Below, piece by piece: positions 36,890-45,597 of a stretch of 64,000 nt of DNA. Source of the DNA: Ruegeria sp. 6PALISEP08. Its GTDB lineage: Bacteria; Pseudomonadota; Alphaproteobacteria; Rhodobacterales; Rhodobacteraceae. Location of the stretch: positions 1 to 64,000 of the forward strand of contig NZ_LGXZ01000016.1 in the NCBI RefSeq assembly GCF_001238295.1. Reading direction: 5' to 3'. The notes under the pieces were generated by a model. It did not search any database. It was not told where the DNA came from and worked only from the letters and a program-made list of their open reading frames with translations. Position 1 is the first letter of the stretch; every line of letters begins with the position of its first letter. The position numbers were made by a program, and so were the translations under genes.

Positions 36890-36902
36890 AATAGATAGAG
36901 CT

Positions 36903-38756
36903 ATGAAACACCTGATTGCGTCCACACTTCTTTGCGCAATGCCAGTAATCGCGGATGCCACGGCGATTGAAGAATCTCCATGGGCACCACGCGCTGCCGC
37001 GTATCGACTGACCTTGTTTATGGGAAATCTGACCCCGGTTCCCTGGGATGAAATTGAGAGAAGTTGGACTTTGCCTGCATTTGGCAGTGACTTTCAGGTC
37101 GCTCCATTGTCACGATTAACCGTCAATGAGGCGCATGCGATCAGCCAAGCCATGCAGGCCGAAGACCGCCAGGCACTGTTTGAAGCAAGCACAATTGCGA
37201 TAGCTGAGGGAATTCTGCGCCATCTGGATTCCGCAAAGATCGCGCTTGGTCAGCCTGAAGCGGCACGCGAGGTCGCGCAAGCGGCTGCGCTGTTCCGCGC
37301 ATTCGAGGATGGTATCAAGGCAGCAGATGCGCCAGCCGCACGCGATCTGGGCCGAGCATGGCTGGTTCTAAACTCTACCCTTGGCAACGCAGGAGTACTG
37401 GGCAATGCGGAACAGGATGTGGATACCGACCGGTTTGCCGAAGCGCAGGCAATTGTCGTCAACTATATTGCGGCAAACTACCTGCCCTCCTCGTATGCAA
37501 AACGGGACAGGTTGACCCCGGTCCCCGAAACGGTTGTGCTCACGGGGGCAGATGTTGCCCTGCCGTCCACTTTGCCGCCAGGATCCAACATCGCTGATCA
37601 GCGTGAATTGCCGCGTCTGGTGCTACAGTTCGAAGAGGCTGGCGAGGATGAAGCCAATCTACCGCTGGTGGCTTATGGCGACATGCTGTTCGACAGCCCC
37701 GAAATCTTCGGCGGCCCGGCGCGCGAGTTGGGCATCGCCTGCTCGACCTGCCACAACCGCTCCGACGTGAACCGCGATTTCTTCATTCCGGGCCTGTCAT
37801 CTCATCCGGGCGGGATGGATGTGGACGGTTCGTTCTTCAATCCAATGTTCAATGACCGCACCGATGATCATCTGGACACGCCTTCCATGCGCGGCATCCG
37901 CTTTACCGCACCCTATGGCCGCGACGGGCGCGAACCCAGCCTGCGCCGGTTCATCCGAAATGTGATTGTGACCGAATTCGCGGGAAAGGAACCAACGCCG
38001 TTCCAACTGGATGCGCTGGAAGCCTATGTCAAACAGTTCGACTTTCTTCCCAACCCAAAGATAGATCGGGCCGGCAAGCTGACCGATCTGGCGTCAGACG
38101 CCGCCAAGCGCGGGGAGGTGCTGTTCAACTCAAAGTTTGCCGGACTTGGTGACAAATCCTGCGCTTCGTGTCACACGCCTGACCGTCAGTTCCGCGATGG
38201 TCTGACCTACGACATCGGCAGCGCTGAACCACCATTCCCCGGCGGCACGGCTACCGCGTTCGAAACCCCGACGCTGCGCAACGTCAATTTCACTGCACCT
38301 TACATGCATGACGGATCGCTGCCGACGCTGGCCAGCGTTGTTGACTGGTTCAATGACACCAAAAATTTGGGGTTGGACGAAGCACAGCGCGCAGATCTGA
38401 CGGCCTATGTCGAAGCTGTTGGAGACGGTGAAGACCCCTATCAAGTATTCGAGGGTCGCAACAGCGTATTCCGCTTGTCCTGGGAGGAGCTGACGACATT
38501 CGCCAGCACGCTCGATACCCTGCTGCCGATGCAGGATGCCGAAAACATAGCGGTTCTGATCGACACGGTAGCTCCTGATCTGGCCGCTGATGCCAGTGTC
38601 ATGGTCAATCAGAACGCCAAGCCCGAAATCTACGAATTCGCCGCGATCCTGCTTGCGGTTGGCGATGCCAGCGCCGAAGGAAACTGGACCGAAGCCACCC
38701 GCCAGTGGGAACTGTTCAAGGCCATGCAGGCCGAAATTGACGAGAGGATGTTCTGA
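36903..38756 (+). CDS. di-haem cytochrome c peroxidase-like protein
   Basis: A 617-residue periplasmic protein with a signal peptide (MKHLIASTLLCAMPVIADATA). Two CxxCH sites, CSTCH near residue 281 and CASCH near 421, place two c-type haems in the MauG/CcpA superfamily. The N-terminal ~230 residues are an extra helical domain. TPSMRGIRFTAPYGRDGREP and TPTLRNVNFTAPYMHDGSLPTL are typical haem-distal motifs. It could be a peroxidase or an oxidoreductase acting on a metal or ligand. It overlaps the next gene by one base (TGATG), first of a four-gene operon behind the MntR box. Confidence 0.85.
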   Translation: MKHLIASTLLCAMPVIADATAIEESPWAPRAAAYRLTLFMGNLTPVPWDEIERSWTLPAFGSDFQVAPLSRLTVNEAHAISQAMQAEDRQALFEASTIAIAEGILRHLDSAKIALGQPEAAREVAQAAALFRAFEDGIKAADAPAARDLGRAWLVLNSTLGNAGVLGNAEQDVDTDRFAEAQAIVVNYIAANYLPSSYAKRDRLTPVPETVVLTGADVALPSTLPPGSNIADQRELPRLVLQFEEAGEDEANLPLVAYGDMLFDSPEIFGGPARELGIACSTCHNRSDVNRDFFIPGLSSHPGGMDVDGSFFNPMFNDRTDDHLDTPSMRGIRFTAPYGRDGREPSLRRFIRNVIVTEFAGKEPTPFQLDALEAYVKQFDFLPNPKIDRAGKLTDLASDAAKRGEVLFNSKFAGLGDKSCASCHTPDRQFRDGLTYDIGSAEPPFPGGTATAFETPTLRNVNFTAPYMHDGSLPTLASVVDWFNDTKNLGLDEAQRADLTAYVEAVGDGEDPYQVFEGRNSVFRLSWEELTTFASTLDTLLPMQDAENIAVLIDTVAPDLAADASVMVNQNAKPEIYEFAAILLAVGDASAEGNWTEATRQWELFKAMQAEIDERMF

Positions 38757-39616
38757 TGTTGTCGCGCCGCAATTTTCTGGTCGCTGCAGCCGCATCTGCA
38801 GCCCTGCCCGTAATGGCTGCAACTGATCAGGGGCTGAAACTGGCCTTCATCCCTCAGGAGAACCCCGAAAAGCTGTTGGGTGACATCAACGTCATCACCA
38901 GCTGGCTTTCAGAGCAGATGGGCGTTCCGGTCACGGGGTTTGTCACGTTCGACCACGCTGCTGCCGTCGAGGCGTTGCGCAACGGTGATGCCGATATCTC
39001 GTTCATGGGAGCATTGCCCTTTGTGTTAGCCGAGGACCAGATCGGCGCCGTACCGCTCTTATCCGAGGTTTATCGCGGGCAACCCAGCTATTCGGGCCGT
39101 GTCTTCGTGCGACGTGACAGCGGTATCGAAACGTTGGCCGATCTCCGGGGACGTGACATTGCCTTTTCCGATCCGGTCTCGGAATCCGGTTACATCTATC
39201 CGCTTGATCTGTTTGTGCGCGCCGGGCTGTTCTCGGGCACGGGCGATGCTGACAGTTTTTTCGGGCAGAAATTTTTTGCCGGTGGTTATCAGCAAGCGAT
39301 GCAGGCCATGGCCAATGGGCTGGTCGATGCGGCGGGCGCGAGCCAGTATGCAGATCTCTATCTGACCCCGGATCAGCAGGCTGAGGTCAAGGTGCTGGCG
39401 GAATCAGAACAAATTCCCAGCCACGCAATCATTGCCCGCCCTGACCTGGACGCCGGCCTGCAGGCAAAGTTCATTGAGACCATGCTGCGCCTCAACGAGA
39501 GTGAGAACCGTCACCTACTGGCTTACCTCTACGGCCCGGACGGCTATCTCCCTGCAGATCCATCGGTTTACGAAGGCGTGCGCGAGACTGCGCGGCGGTA
39601 TGGGTTTCTGAAATGA
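38756..39616 (+). CDS. PhnD-like periplasmic binding protein
   Basis: A 286-residue type-2 periplasmic binding protein with a Tat/Sec-like signal (MLSRRNFLVAAAASAALPVMA). It has the PhnD-family pattern LKLAFIPQENPEKLLGDINVITSWLSEQMG, DISFMGALPFVLAED, IAFSDPVSESGYIYPL and FFAGGYQQAMQAMANGLVDAAG. Classical PhnD binds phosphonates; relatives bind other oxyanions or complexes. Context behind an MntR box suggests a metal-linked substrate. It overlaps the ATPase gene by four bases. Confidence 0.8.
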   Translation: MLSRRNFLVAAAASAALPVMAATDQGLKLAFIPQENPEKLLGDINVITSWLSEQMGVPVTGFVTFDHAAAVEALRNGDADISFMGALPFVLAEDQIGAVPLLSEVYRGQPSYSGRVFVRRDSGIETLADLRGRDIAFSDPVSESGYIYPLDLFVRAGLFSGTGDADSFFGQKFFAGGYQQAMQAMANGLVDAAGASQYADLYLTPDQQAEVKVLAESEQIPSHAIIARPDLDAGLQAKFIETMLRLNESENRHLLAYLYGPDGYLPADPSVYEGVRETARRYGFLK

Positions 39617-40383
39617 ACCCTGTGATTTCACTAAACGCGGTATCGCAGCACTTTGCCAGTGCGGCGGCTCTTACAGATGTTTCACTATCGGTGCAGCCCG
39701 GTGAAAGCGTCGCGCTTCTCGGTCCTTCGGGTGCGGGCAAATCAACGATGCTGGCGTTGCTGGACGGTCGTTTGAGTGGTTGGCAGGGCGAGGCTCAGGT
39801 GCTGGGCAAGCCACTTTTGGCAACTGGGATTCCATCCCGCGAGGACCGTGCCAATACTGGCTTTGTCTTCCAGGAATTCGCACTGGTTGATCGGCAGAGT
39901 GTTTATCAGAACGTGATGAACGGTCGTATGGGCCGGATGAATATCTGGTCCTCGCTCTGGGGTCGGTTCCGGGAAGAGGACCACATGTGCGTGACACGGG
40001 CGCTTCAGGATACGGGGCTGTCCGACCTGGCAAGTCGCCGTGCCGATCAGTTGTCGGGTGGACAACGGCAGCGCGTTGCGATTGCCAGATGTCTGGCACA
40101 AGAACCCGAATTGATCCTTGCGGATGAGCCCGTCAGCAATTTGGACCCTGCTCACGCCGAACGAATTCTGAGCCTGATCACCAGCTCTGCACGTAGCCGC
40201 GGAATCGGCGTCATTTTCAGCTCGCATCAGCCAGACCTGTCGCGCCGCTTTGCTGAGCGCATCATAGGCCTGCGAGATGGCGTGGTATTGTTCGACAAAC
40301 CGTCGGCTCAATTGACCAGCGGGGACATCGACGAGCTGTATCACGGTGCCAGTGTCACATCGGGGCTGCGTGTAGTCAGTTGA
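39613..40383 (+). CDS. PhnC-like ABC transporter ATPase
   Basis: A 256-residue ATPase with Walker A GPSGAGKST, Q-loop VFQEF, signature LSGGQRQRVAIARCL, Walker B LILADEP and H-loop SSHQ. The pattern ANTGFVFQEFALVDRQSVYQNVMNGRMG is typical of the PhnC subfamily. It energises import with the adjacent binding protein and permease. Confidence 0.88.
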   Translation: MNPVISLNAVSQHFASAAALTDVSLSVQPGESVALLGPSGAGKSTMLALLDGRLSGWQGEAQVLGKPLLATGIPSREDRANTGFVFQEFALVDRQSVYQNVMNGRMGRMNIWSSLWGRFREEDHMCVTRALQDTGLSDLASRRADQLSGGQRQRVAIARCLAQEPELILADEPVSNLDPAHAERILSLITSSARSRGIGVIFSSHQPDLSRRFAERIIGLRDGVVLFDKPSAQLTSGDIDELYHGASVTSGLRVVS

Positions 40384-41126
40384 TGGGCCGATCTGTCATT
40401 TGGGTCATGCTGGGGCTGGCGATCCTGTGGTCGCTGACCATCGGAGATATGGGTTTGGGCAAGCTGCCAGGCGCAGGCCCCCGTCTGGCAGAGTTTCTGG
40501 GGCGCATGATCCCACCTGACCTGTCCGTTTGGCGCGAGGTTCTAACAGGGCTGGCGGAGACGCTGAGGATCGCCATTCTGGGAACATTGTTCGCTGTAAT
40601 CCTGTCCACGGGACTGGCCGTTCTGGCCTCTGAAACTATGGTGTCACCAACGATCTGGCGTCCCGTCCGCGCCTTGCTGGCGGTTATCCGGTCGATCCCG
40701 CTGATCCTGGTGGCAATGCTTATGGTCGGTGCTGTTGGGTTGGGTCCACTTCCCGGTATTCTGGCGATCACATTTCACGCGACCGGCATGTTGGCAAAGT
40801 TCTATGCGGAAGCCATCGACAACGTTGCTATCGCTCCTGTGGCGGCGCTTGAAAGCGCGGGAGCCAACAGAATTCAACAGTTGCGTTGGGCAATCTGGCC
40901 GCAGATGGCGCCTGTGATCATGCGCGATACCGTATTTCGGTTTGAGCTAAATCTGCGCGAAAGCCTGATACTGGGCATTGTCGGTGCAGGTGGCATCGGG
41001 TTGTATGTACAAACCTATGTACGGTCGTTTCAGTATGAAAAGGCTGCGACCGTGACGTTAGCAATCATTATTCTGGTGTTATTGTCGGAGGCGCTGAATA
41101 CGGCCTTGCAAAAACGGTTCAACTAA
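40383..41126 (+). CDS. PhnE-like ABC transporter permease
   Basis: A 247-residue inner-membrane protein with about six helices and the EAA-like loop AALESAGANRIQQLRWAIWPQMAP. GLAETLRIAILGTLFAVILS and ALLAVIRSIPLILVAMLMVGAVGLGPLPGIL match PhnE permeases. ATG 40383 shares a base with the ATPase stop. Only one permease gene is present, so it should act as a homodimer. Last gene of the MntR-linked operon. Confidence 0.85.
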   Translation: MGRSVIWVMLGLAILWSLTIGDMGLGKLPGAGPRLAEFLGRMIPPDLSVWREVLTGLAETLRIAILGTLFAVILSTGLAVLASETMVSPTIWRPVRALLAVIRSIPLILVAMLMVGAVGLGPLPGILAITFHATGMLAKFYAEAIDNVAIAPVAALESAGANRIQQLRWAIWPQMAPVIMRDTVFRFELNLRESLILGIVGAGGIGLYVQTYVRSFQYEKAATVTLAIIILVLLSEALNTALQKRFN

Positions 41127-41324
41127 GTCGGAAATTCCCAATTCTCCAACAAAAAGGCTCGTGTCTTTCTTTTTCATCCATCGCGGTTGAAGGTTGGATG
41201 CTTTGCTTGAAACCGGGCCGGTGTAGTCTGCTGCACACTCCCTCACGCGGGTTTGTTAAGACCGTAAGCTTGCTCGATTGAAAATCACCTGCGTTGAGGA
41301 AAATTCTTGGTGCCAATCTAGTGT

Positions 41325-42086
41325 TCAAACGGATTCACCGGAGTTGCCATGGGAATGTGTTGCCGAAACATTTGCCACCAGCCTGCCAGTGCGTAGTGCT
41401 CTTACACGTGCGTTCATCCAATGCCTCACGACGACTCGGTACATCAGTTCACGGAAAAAGCCAAAGTTCTGCCTGTGACGGACATAGAAAGAGTCAGGTG
41501 AGTCAAAGACCCCAAAATCCTGCACGATGCCGTTTCTTTGAATGTATGTGTCACGGCCTTCCCATTCGACCTGGGGATCGCTCAGGCAATCTGTACCCAC
41601 ACCGTACCCACACAAGTTTTCTGTTTTGTGGAACGTCCGTTGCAACACGCGTAAGAAAAGCTCATCCAGAATAAAGCCTTCCAGCTTTAGCCACGTACCC
41701 TCTGCTTCGACTTCAACCCATGAATGCACAATCTCCGTCGGCGCCATCGGATAGAAAAGCTCGGGAACCACACCCCTCTGCAACTCTTTGTGGATCGTAA
41801 AGCCATGCAAACGGCATCGGATACCGCTGCCGCGAAACAGTGCCATCAAAAGAGTACCCTTGGTATTGCATTGCCCATAGCCATTGGCGAGTACCTCTGA
41901 TGCCGGGATATCGTCTGCACGGTTGTAACCAAAGGCAATCTCGTTACGCACGAAATCATAGATAGCGCCAATTCGATCCAAGACAGGCAGATCGGGCCAG
42001 CGCCGTTCCGTTATGAGCCCAGAAATCGCGGGCGTTTCAAAATCAAGCAGAGGTGTGGCGGCAAGCAGTGGGTCGCGGTTCAGCAT
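41325..42086 (-). CDS. transglutaminase-like protein
   Basis: A 253-residue protein with a transglutaminase core: Cys in ANGYGQCNTKGTLLMALFRG, His in EIVHSWVEVEAEGTW and a following acidic residue in EGFILDE. No signal peptide is seen, so it is probably cytoplasmic. Its promoter (42117-42147) carries the same dyad and 19-bp spacer as the metal-regulated operons nearby. Substrate unknown; such folds may be proteases or cross-linkers. Confidence 0.75.
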   Translation of the reverse strand: MLNRDPLLAATPLLDFETPAISGLITERRWPDLPVLDRIGAIYDFVRNEIAFGYNRADDIPASEVLANGYGQCNTKGTLLMALFRGSGIRCRLHGFTIHKELQRGVVPELFYPMAPTEIVHSWVEVEAEGTWLKLEGFILDELFLRVLQRTFHKTENLCGYGVGTDCLSDPQVEWEGRDTYIQRNGIVQDFGVFDSPDSFYVRHRQNFGFFRELMYRVVVRHWMNARVRALRTGRLVANVSATHSHGNSGESV

Positions 42087-42116
42087 TTGGTCTCTCGTCG
42101 AATCAACTCTGAAAGA

Positions 42117-42147
42117 CTTGTAATTGCTATAGTAACTATAGCTTCAA
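42117..42147 (-). promoter_or_regulatory. MerR-type (PbrR/CadR-like) promoter
   Basis: TTGAAG-N19-TACAAG with the spacer dyad CTATAG-TTA-CTATAG. The 19-bp spacer, too long for RNA polymerase without DNA distortion, is the hallmark of MerR-family activation. Drives the transglutaminase-like gene. Confidence 0.75.
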
Positions 42148-42183
42148 GAGACTAATTCTTGTCCGCAACAACACTGCCCGAAG

Positions 42184-42612
42184 TTACGCGCCGATGTCTT
42201 CGTGATCGGTAAGGCATTCGGAGTGATCGCGCAGAACTTCAAGGACAAGACAATCCGAGGTATTGCCGCCGCTGCATTCATGTACCATGCGCTTCAGCTC
42301 GGTCCGCAGCGCTTCGAGCCGCGCTATTCTCTGCTCAATCTGTTTGAGTTGCCGACGCGCGATACTGTCGGCTTCATGACATGGGCGGTCCGGATCGTCG
42401 GACAAATCAAGCAGCTCACGTATCGCCTCGAGCGAAAAACCCAACTGACGGGCATGGCGGATGAATGCAAGGCGATCCAGTTCGGCATGGCCGTAACGCC
42501 TCTGGCCACCTTCGGTGCGCCCCGGTTCCGGCATAAGTCCGATTTGCTCGTAATAGCGGATCGTCTGAACCTTGGTTCCGGTCTTTTTTCCGAGCGTTCC
42601 GATCGTCAGCAT
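42184..42612 (-). CDS. MerR-family regulator, PbrR/CadR-like
   Basis: A 142-residue regulator with the HTH LTIGTLGKKTGTKVQTIRYYEQIGL and dimer coiled coil. Metal-ligand cysteines are in DRPCHEADS, VHECSGGNTSDC and a C-terminal SEC, the pattern of Cd(II)/Pb(II)-responding PbrR and CadR rather than CueR or MerR. AAGGAG precedes ATG 42612. Its likely sites are the four promoters with CTCTAG-N3-CTAGAG-like dyads at 42117, 42722, 49642 and 50836. Confidence 0.82.
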   Translation of the reverse strand: MLTIGTLGKKTGTKVQTIRYYEQIGLMPEPGRTEGGQRRYGHAELDRLAFIRHARQLGFSLEAIRELLDLSDDPDRPCHEADSIARRQLKQIEQRIARLEALRTELKRMVHECSGGNTSDCLVLEVLRDHSECLTDHEDIGA

Positions 42613-42721
42613 CTGGATCTCCTTACAAAGTTACAGCTTATGTAGGTTCGCGTCGGCACCGTACAATAGTACCTTCCAGCGGGTGGACCTGTGACACCCA
42701 GCCGCAGGCTCAAAATCCCCT

Positions 42722-42752
42722 TTGAACCTCTAGCAGGTAGAGGGTGTACATG
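42722..42752 (+). promoter_or_regulatory. MerR-type promoter of the SCO-Dsb operon
   Basis: TTGAAC-N19-TACATG with spacer dyad CTCTAG-CAG-GTAGAG, nearly identical to the Pb-responsive pbrA promoter type. Confidence 0.8.
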
Positions 42753-42789
42753 CCGTTCTGAACCAAGAATCACAGGCGGACGGCTAACT

Positions 42790-43389
42790 TTGAAACTGAC
42801 CGTATTTCAAAAAATCTTATGGGTACTGGCTGGTGTCGCAACGGCGGCATTTGCCTATCTGATGCTGTGGTCAGAATACAGATCTGCGCGGATTGAGGAG
42901 GGGTCTGTTCCGTTCGAAGCCAGGTTCGAACTGACAGATCACTCTGGTGTTGTCCGTACTCAGAACGACTTTGCGGGTAAGTGGATGTTGGTGTTTTTCG
43001 GTTTCACCAACTGCCCCGACGTATGCCCTACAACTCTGTCCGAGGTGGCAGTAGTGCAGGAAGGTCTGGGAAATCAATCAACCCAAGTGCAACCTATTTT
43101 CATATCCATCGACCCCGAGCGCGACACTCCGGCCGTGCTGGCCGAGTATGTGCCACTTTTTGATGCGGGGATCATTGGGCTTACAGGCACACCGGAACAG
43201 ATTGCGGAGACGTCCAAGACCTTTCCGATTTTCTACGAACGGATCGAACAAGCCACTGCGCCGGACGGATATACGATGGGGCATACCTCTCATCTGTTTC
43301 TGTTCGACAAGGACGCTGGATTCGTCCAGTCCTGGTCATATGGCACGCCTGCCGAAGAAATTCTTGCGGATCTGAAACAGAGACTCTGA
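42790..43389 (+). CDS. SCO-family copper chaperone/thioredoxin-like protein
   Basis: A 199-residue membrane-anchored protein (helix QKILWVLAGVATAAFAYLMLW) with the SCO copper motif NCPDVCPTTLSEV near residue 93 and the distant His in GHTSHLF. SCO proteins deliver copper to the CuA site of cytochrome oxidase or act as thiol reductants. The frame is open from 42691, but that start lies upstream of the promoter -10, so a TTG at 42790 is more likely. First gene of a six-gene operon. Confidence 0.85.
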   Translation: MKLTVFQKILWVLAGVATAAFAYLMLWSEYRSARIEEGSVPFEARFELTDHSGVVRTQNDFAGKWMLVFFGFTNCPDVCPTTLSEVAVVQEGLGNQSTQVQPIFISIDPERDTPAVLAEYVPLFDAGIIGLTGTPEQIAETSKTFPIFYERIEQATAPDGYTMGHTSHLFLFDKDAGFVQSWSYGTPAEEILADLKQRL

Positions 43390-43394
43390 GCACC

Positions 43395-43817
43395 ATGTCC
43401 CGGTTTTCCAAAGATACACTTCTCGGCCTGGCCTGGGCGATTGCCTTGGTTGCTTCTCTTTCTGTTCTGTTCATTGGAGAGATCCTGGGGCAGATGCCCT
43501 GTGTGCTGTGCTGGTTCCAGCGCGCGTTCATGTTCCCATTGGCGATCGTACTGGGGCTTGGCCTGTGGTGGCAGGACCAGAACGTGGGCCGTTACGGGAT
43601 AGCACTGGCATTGGGGGGCGCTGCTGTCGCCTTGTGGCACATGGGCCTGTATGCCGGTCTGATCCCCGAAAAAATCCAACCATGCTCGGCAAATGGTCCG
43701 TCCTGCACCGACGCAAATCAATCTGTTTTGGGCATCCCGATTCCGCTGATGGCGCTCGTTTCGTTTGCGCTGATCGGCGCTCTATGTGCTCTTTCACTCA
43801 AGGAGAAACAAGTATGA
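43395..43817 (+). CDS. dsbB: DsbB-like disulfide bond formation protein
   Basis: A 140-residue, four-helix membrane protein with CVLC in the first periplasmic loop (QMPCVLCWFQRAFM) and a second Cys pair (QPCSANGPSC). It reoxidises DsbA by passing electrons to quinone. It overlaps the DsbA gene as ATGA. Confidence 0.88.
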   Translation: MSRFSKDTLLGLAWAIALVASLSVLFIGEILGQMPCVLCWFQRAFMFPLAIVLGLGLWWQDQNVGRYGIALALGGAAVALWHMGLYAGLIPEKIQPCSANGPSCTDANQSVLGIPIPLMALVSFALIGALCALSLKEKQV

Positions 43818-44473
43818 ACAGACGAGGCCTGATTTTGTCCGTTCTCGCATTTGGTGGCGCTGGTTTTGGAGCCGCCTCCTGGTACGTGAACCGTCCGGCT
43901 GCATCAGGCAACACCGAGCCTGTCGCACCCGAAATCGCTGAAACACTTATCCGTTCTTACTCGCCTGTTCTCGGCCCTAAAGACGCACCGGTTACAATTG
44001 TCGAATTTTTCGATCCGGCTTGTGAAGCCTGCCGTGCCTTTCATCCGGTCGTGAAGGACATCATGGCACAGCATGGAGACGCCGTGCGCGTTGTGATCCG
44101 GTACACCCCTTTCCATGGCGAAGGCTCAGAGGAGGCGATCCGCGTGCTTGAAGCGGCACGCATGCAGGGGGTCTTTGAACCGGTCCTGGAAGCCGTGCTG
44201 CGAGAGCAGCCCAAATGGGCCGCGCATGGTGCGCCTGAGCCTGGTCTTATTATTCGAATTGCAGCAGCTGCGGGACTGGATGCCGATGCAGCGCAGGCAC
44301 AAATGCTCGCGCCCCAGACAGTCGGTGTTCTTAATCAGGATCGCGCTGATGTCGAAGCGGTCGGTATACGGCAAACTCCGACATTCTTCGTCAATGGCAA
44401 ATCTCTGGATCCGTTTGGTGAGGCTGAATTGAGACGTCTGGTCGCTGCAGAAGTTGCAGCACTGCAAAGCTGA
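43814..44473 (+). CDS. DsbA-like thiol:disulfide oxidoreductase
   Basis: A 219-residue periplasmic thioredoxin-fold protein with a signal/anchor (ILSVLAFGGAGFGAASWYV), active site PACEACRAFHP near residue 70 and the cis-Pro loop RQTPTFFVNG. CEAC differs from the CPHC of E. coli DsbA. It would form disulfides with the adjacent DsbB. AGGAG precedes ATG 43814. Confidence 0.88.
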   Translation: MNRRGLILSVLAFGGAGFGAASWYVNRPAASGNTEPVAPEIAETLIRSYSPVLGPKDAPVTIVEFFDPACEACRAFHPVVKDIMAQHGDAVRVVIRYTPFHGEGSEEAIRVLEAARMQGVFEPVLEAVLREQPKWAAHGAPEPGLIIRIAAAAGLDADAAQAQMLAPQTVGVLNQDRADVEAVGIRQTPTFFVNGKSLDPFGEAELRRLVAAEVAALQS

Positions 44474-44491
44474 GCAGTAGCGAGAGGTACT

Positions 44492-44971
44492 ATGAGACTC
44501 ACTACAAAAAATACACTTCTGGCAGGTGTGCTTGCCGCATTCGGCACCACTGCCATTCTATCGGCACCGGTTCTGGCGGGGGGCGACGATGTTGTCGTTG
44601 AAGATGCTTGGTCGCGCGCCTCTATTGGCACCAACCGACCGGGGGTCGCTTACATGACGATCCGCAACACCGGCAATGAGGCCGTCACGCTGACGTCTAT
44701 CCGCACCGATCTTGCGATGATGCCCGAGATCCATCAGACATCGACCAATGCAGAGGGCGTCAGTTCCATGGCACCAGCTGGCGAGCTGGAAATTGCGCCC
44801 GGTGGTTCCGTCGCGCTTGAGCCCGGCGGGCTGCATGCAATGCTTATGCGGCTGCAACGCCCGATGACTGAAGGCGAGAGTTTTGCGCTGACCCTGATCT
44901 TTGCCGATGGAGCAGAAAAGACCGTCAACATACCGATATTCGGTATTGCTGCACGAGGCCCAGAGAACTGA
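44492..44971 (+). CDS. periplasmic copper chaperone PCu(A)C
   Basis: A 159-residue protein with a signal peptide ending SAPVLAGGDD and the copper-binding pattern MMPEIHQTS…SSM…PGGLHAMLM, i.e. H(M)x10Mx21HxM. It binds Cu(I) in the periplasm and hands it to SCO and the oxidase CuA site. It shares one base with the next SCO gene. Confidence 0.9.
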   Translation: MRLTTKNTLLAGVLAAFGTTAILSAPVLAGGDDVVVEDAWSRASIGTNRPGVAYMTIRNTGNEAVTLTSIRTDLAMMPEIHQTSTNAEGVSSMAPAGELEIAPGGSVALEPGGLHAMLMRLQRPMTEGESFALTLIFADGAEKTVNIPIFGIAARGPEN

Positions 44972-45597
44972 TGCAGCGGCGACGTGTTCTCACATTTGGG
45001 GCTGCTGGAATTGGCGCAATCGGCCTGACACTCTTTGTCGGATGGTGGCAAGTGGATGGGCCGGGAGCGGCTCAATCAGATCGCCTTCGTCCCCTTGCGT
45101 TGTCGGGCATGAACTTTCGCATGGTTGATCACGAAGGGACCCCCGTCACCCCGCAATCGCTGGTCGGACGTGCAACAATGGTGTTCTTCGGCTTTACCTA
45201 CTGCCCGGATGTTTGCCCGACGACTCTTTCGGATATTTCCCTCTGGCTGGATGATCTGGGCAATGACGCGGACGAATTGAACGTCGTGTTCATAACCGTA
45301 GACCCTGAAAGGGACACGGTCGATGCCATGACCGATTATGTCAGCTACTTTCATCCAGCTATTCGCGGTTGGGTCGGCGTTTCGGACCAAATTGCGCAAG
45401 CCGCAGACGACTTTCGCGCCACTTATGAAAAAGTTCCTATGGAAGATGGCGACTACACAATGAACCACACCGCAAGTGTTTTTCTGTTTAACCCCACAGG
45501 CGAATTTGTCAGCACCATCGACTATCATGAGCAGAGAGAGTTTGCTGTACCCAAGATCCGCCGCGCTTTGAAAAGTGGAGCGGATACAACATCATGA
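44971..45597 (+). CDS. SCO-family protein (second)
   Basis: A 208-residue anchored protein with motif YCPDVCPTTLSDI near residue 76 and the third ligand His in MNHTASVF. Two SCO proteins flanking DsbA/B and PCu(A)C suggest one for copper insertion and one for keeping thiols reduced. It overlaps the M23 gene by four bases. Confidence 0.88.
   Translation: MQRRRVLTFGAAGIGAIGLTLFVGWWQVDGPGAAQSDRLRPLALSGMNFRMVDHEGTPVTPQSLVGRATMVFFGFTYCPDVCPTTLSDISLWLDDLGNDADELNVVFITVDPERDTVDAMTDYVSYFHPAIRGWVGVSDQIAQAADDFRATYEKVPMEDGDYTMNHTASVFLFNPTGEFVSTIDYHEQREFAVPKIRRALKSGADTTS

Noticed and set aside
36903..41126. Calling the operon a phosphonate transporter
   Set aside because: The ABC subunits are PhnCDE-like, but no phosphonate-degrading genes or Pho box are seen and an MntR regulator and box adjoin it.
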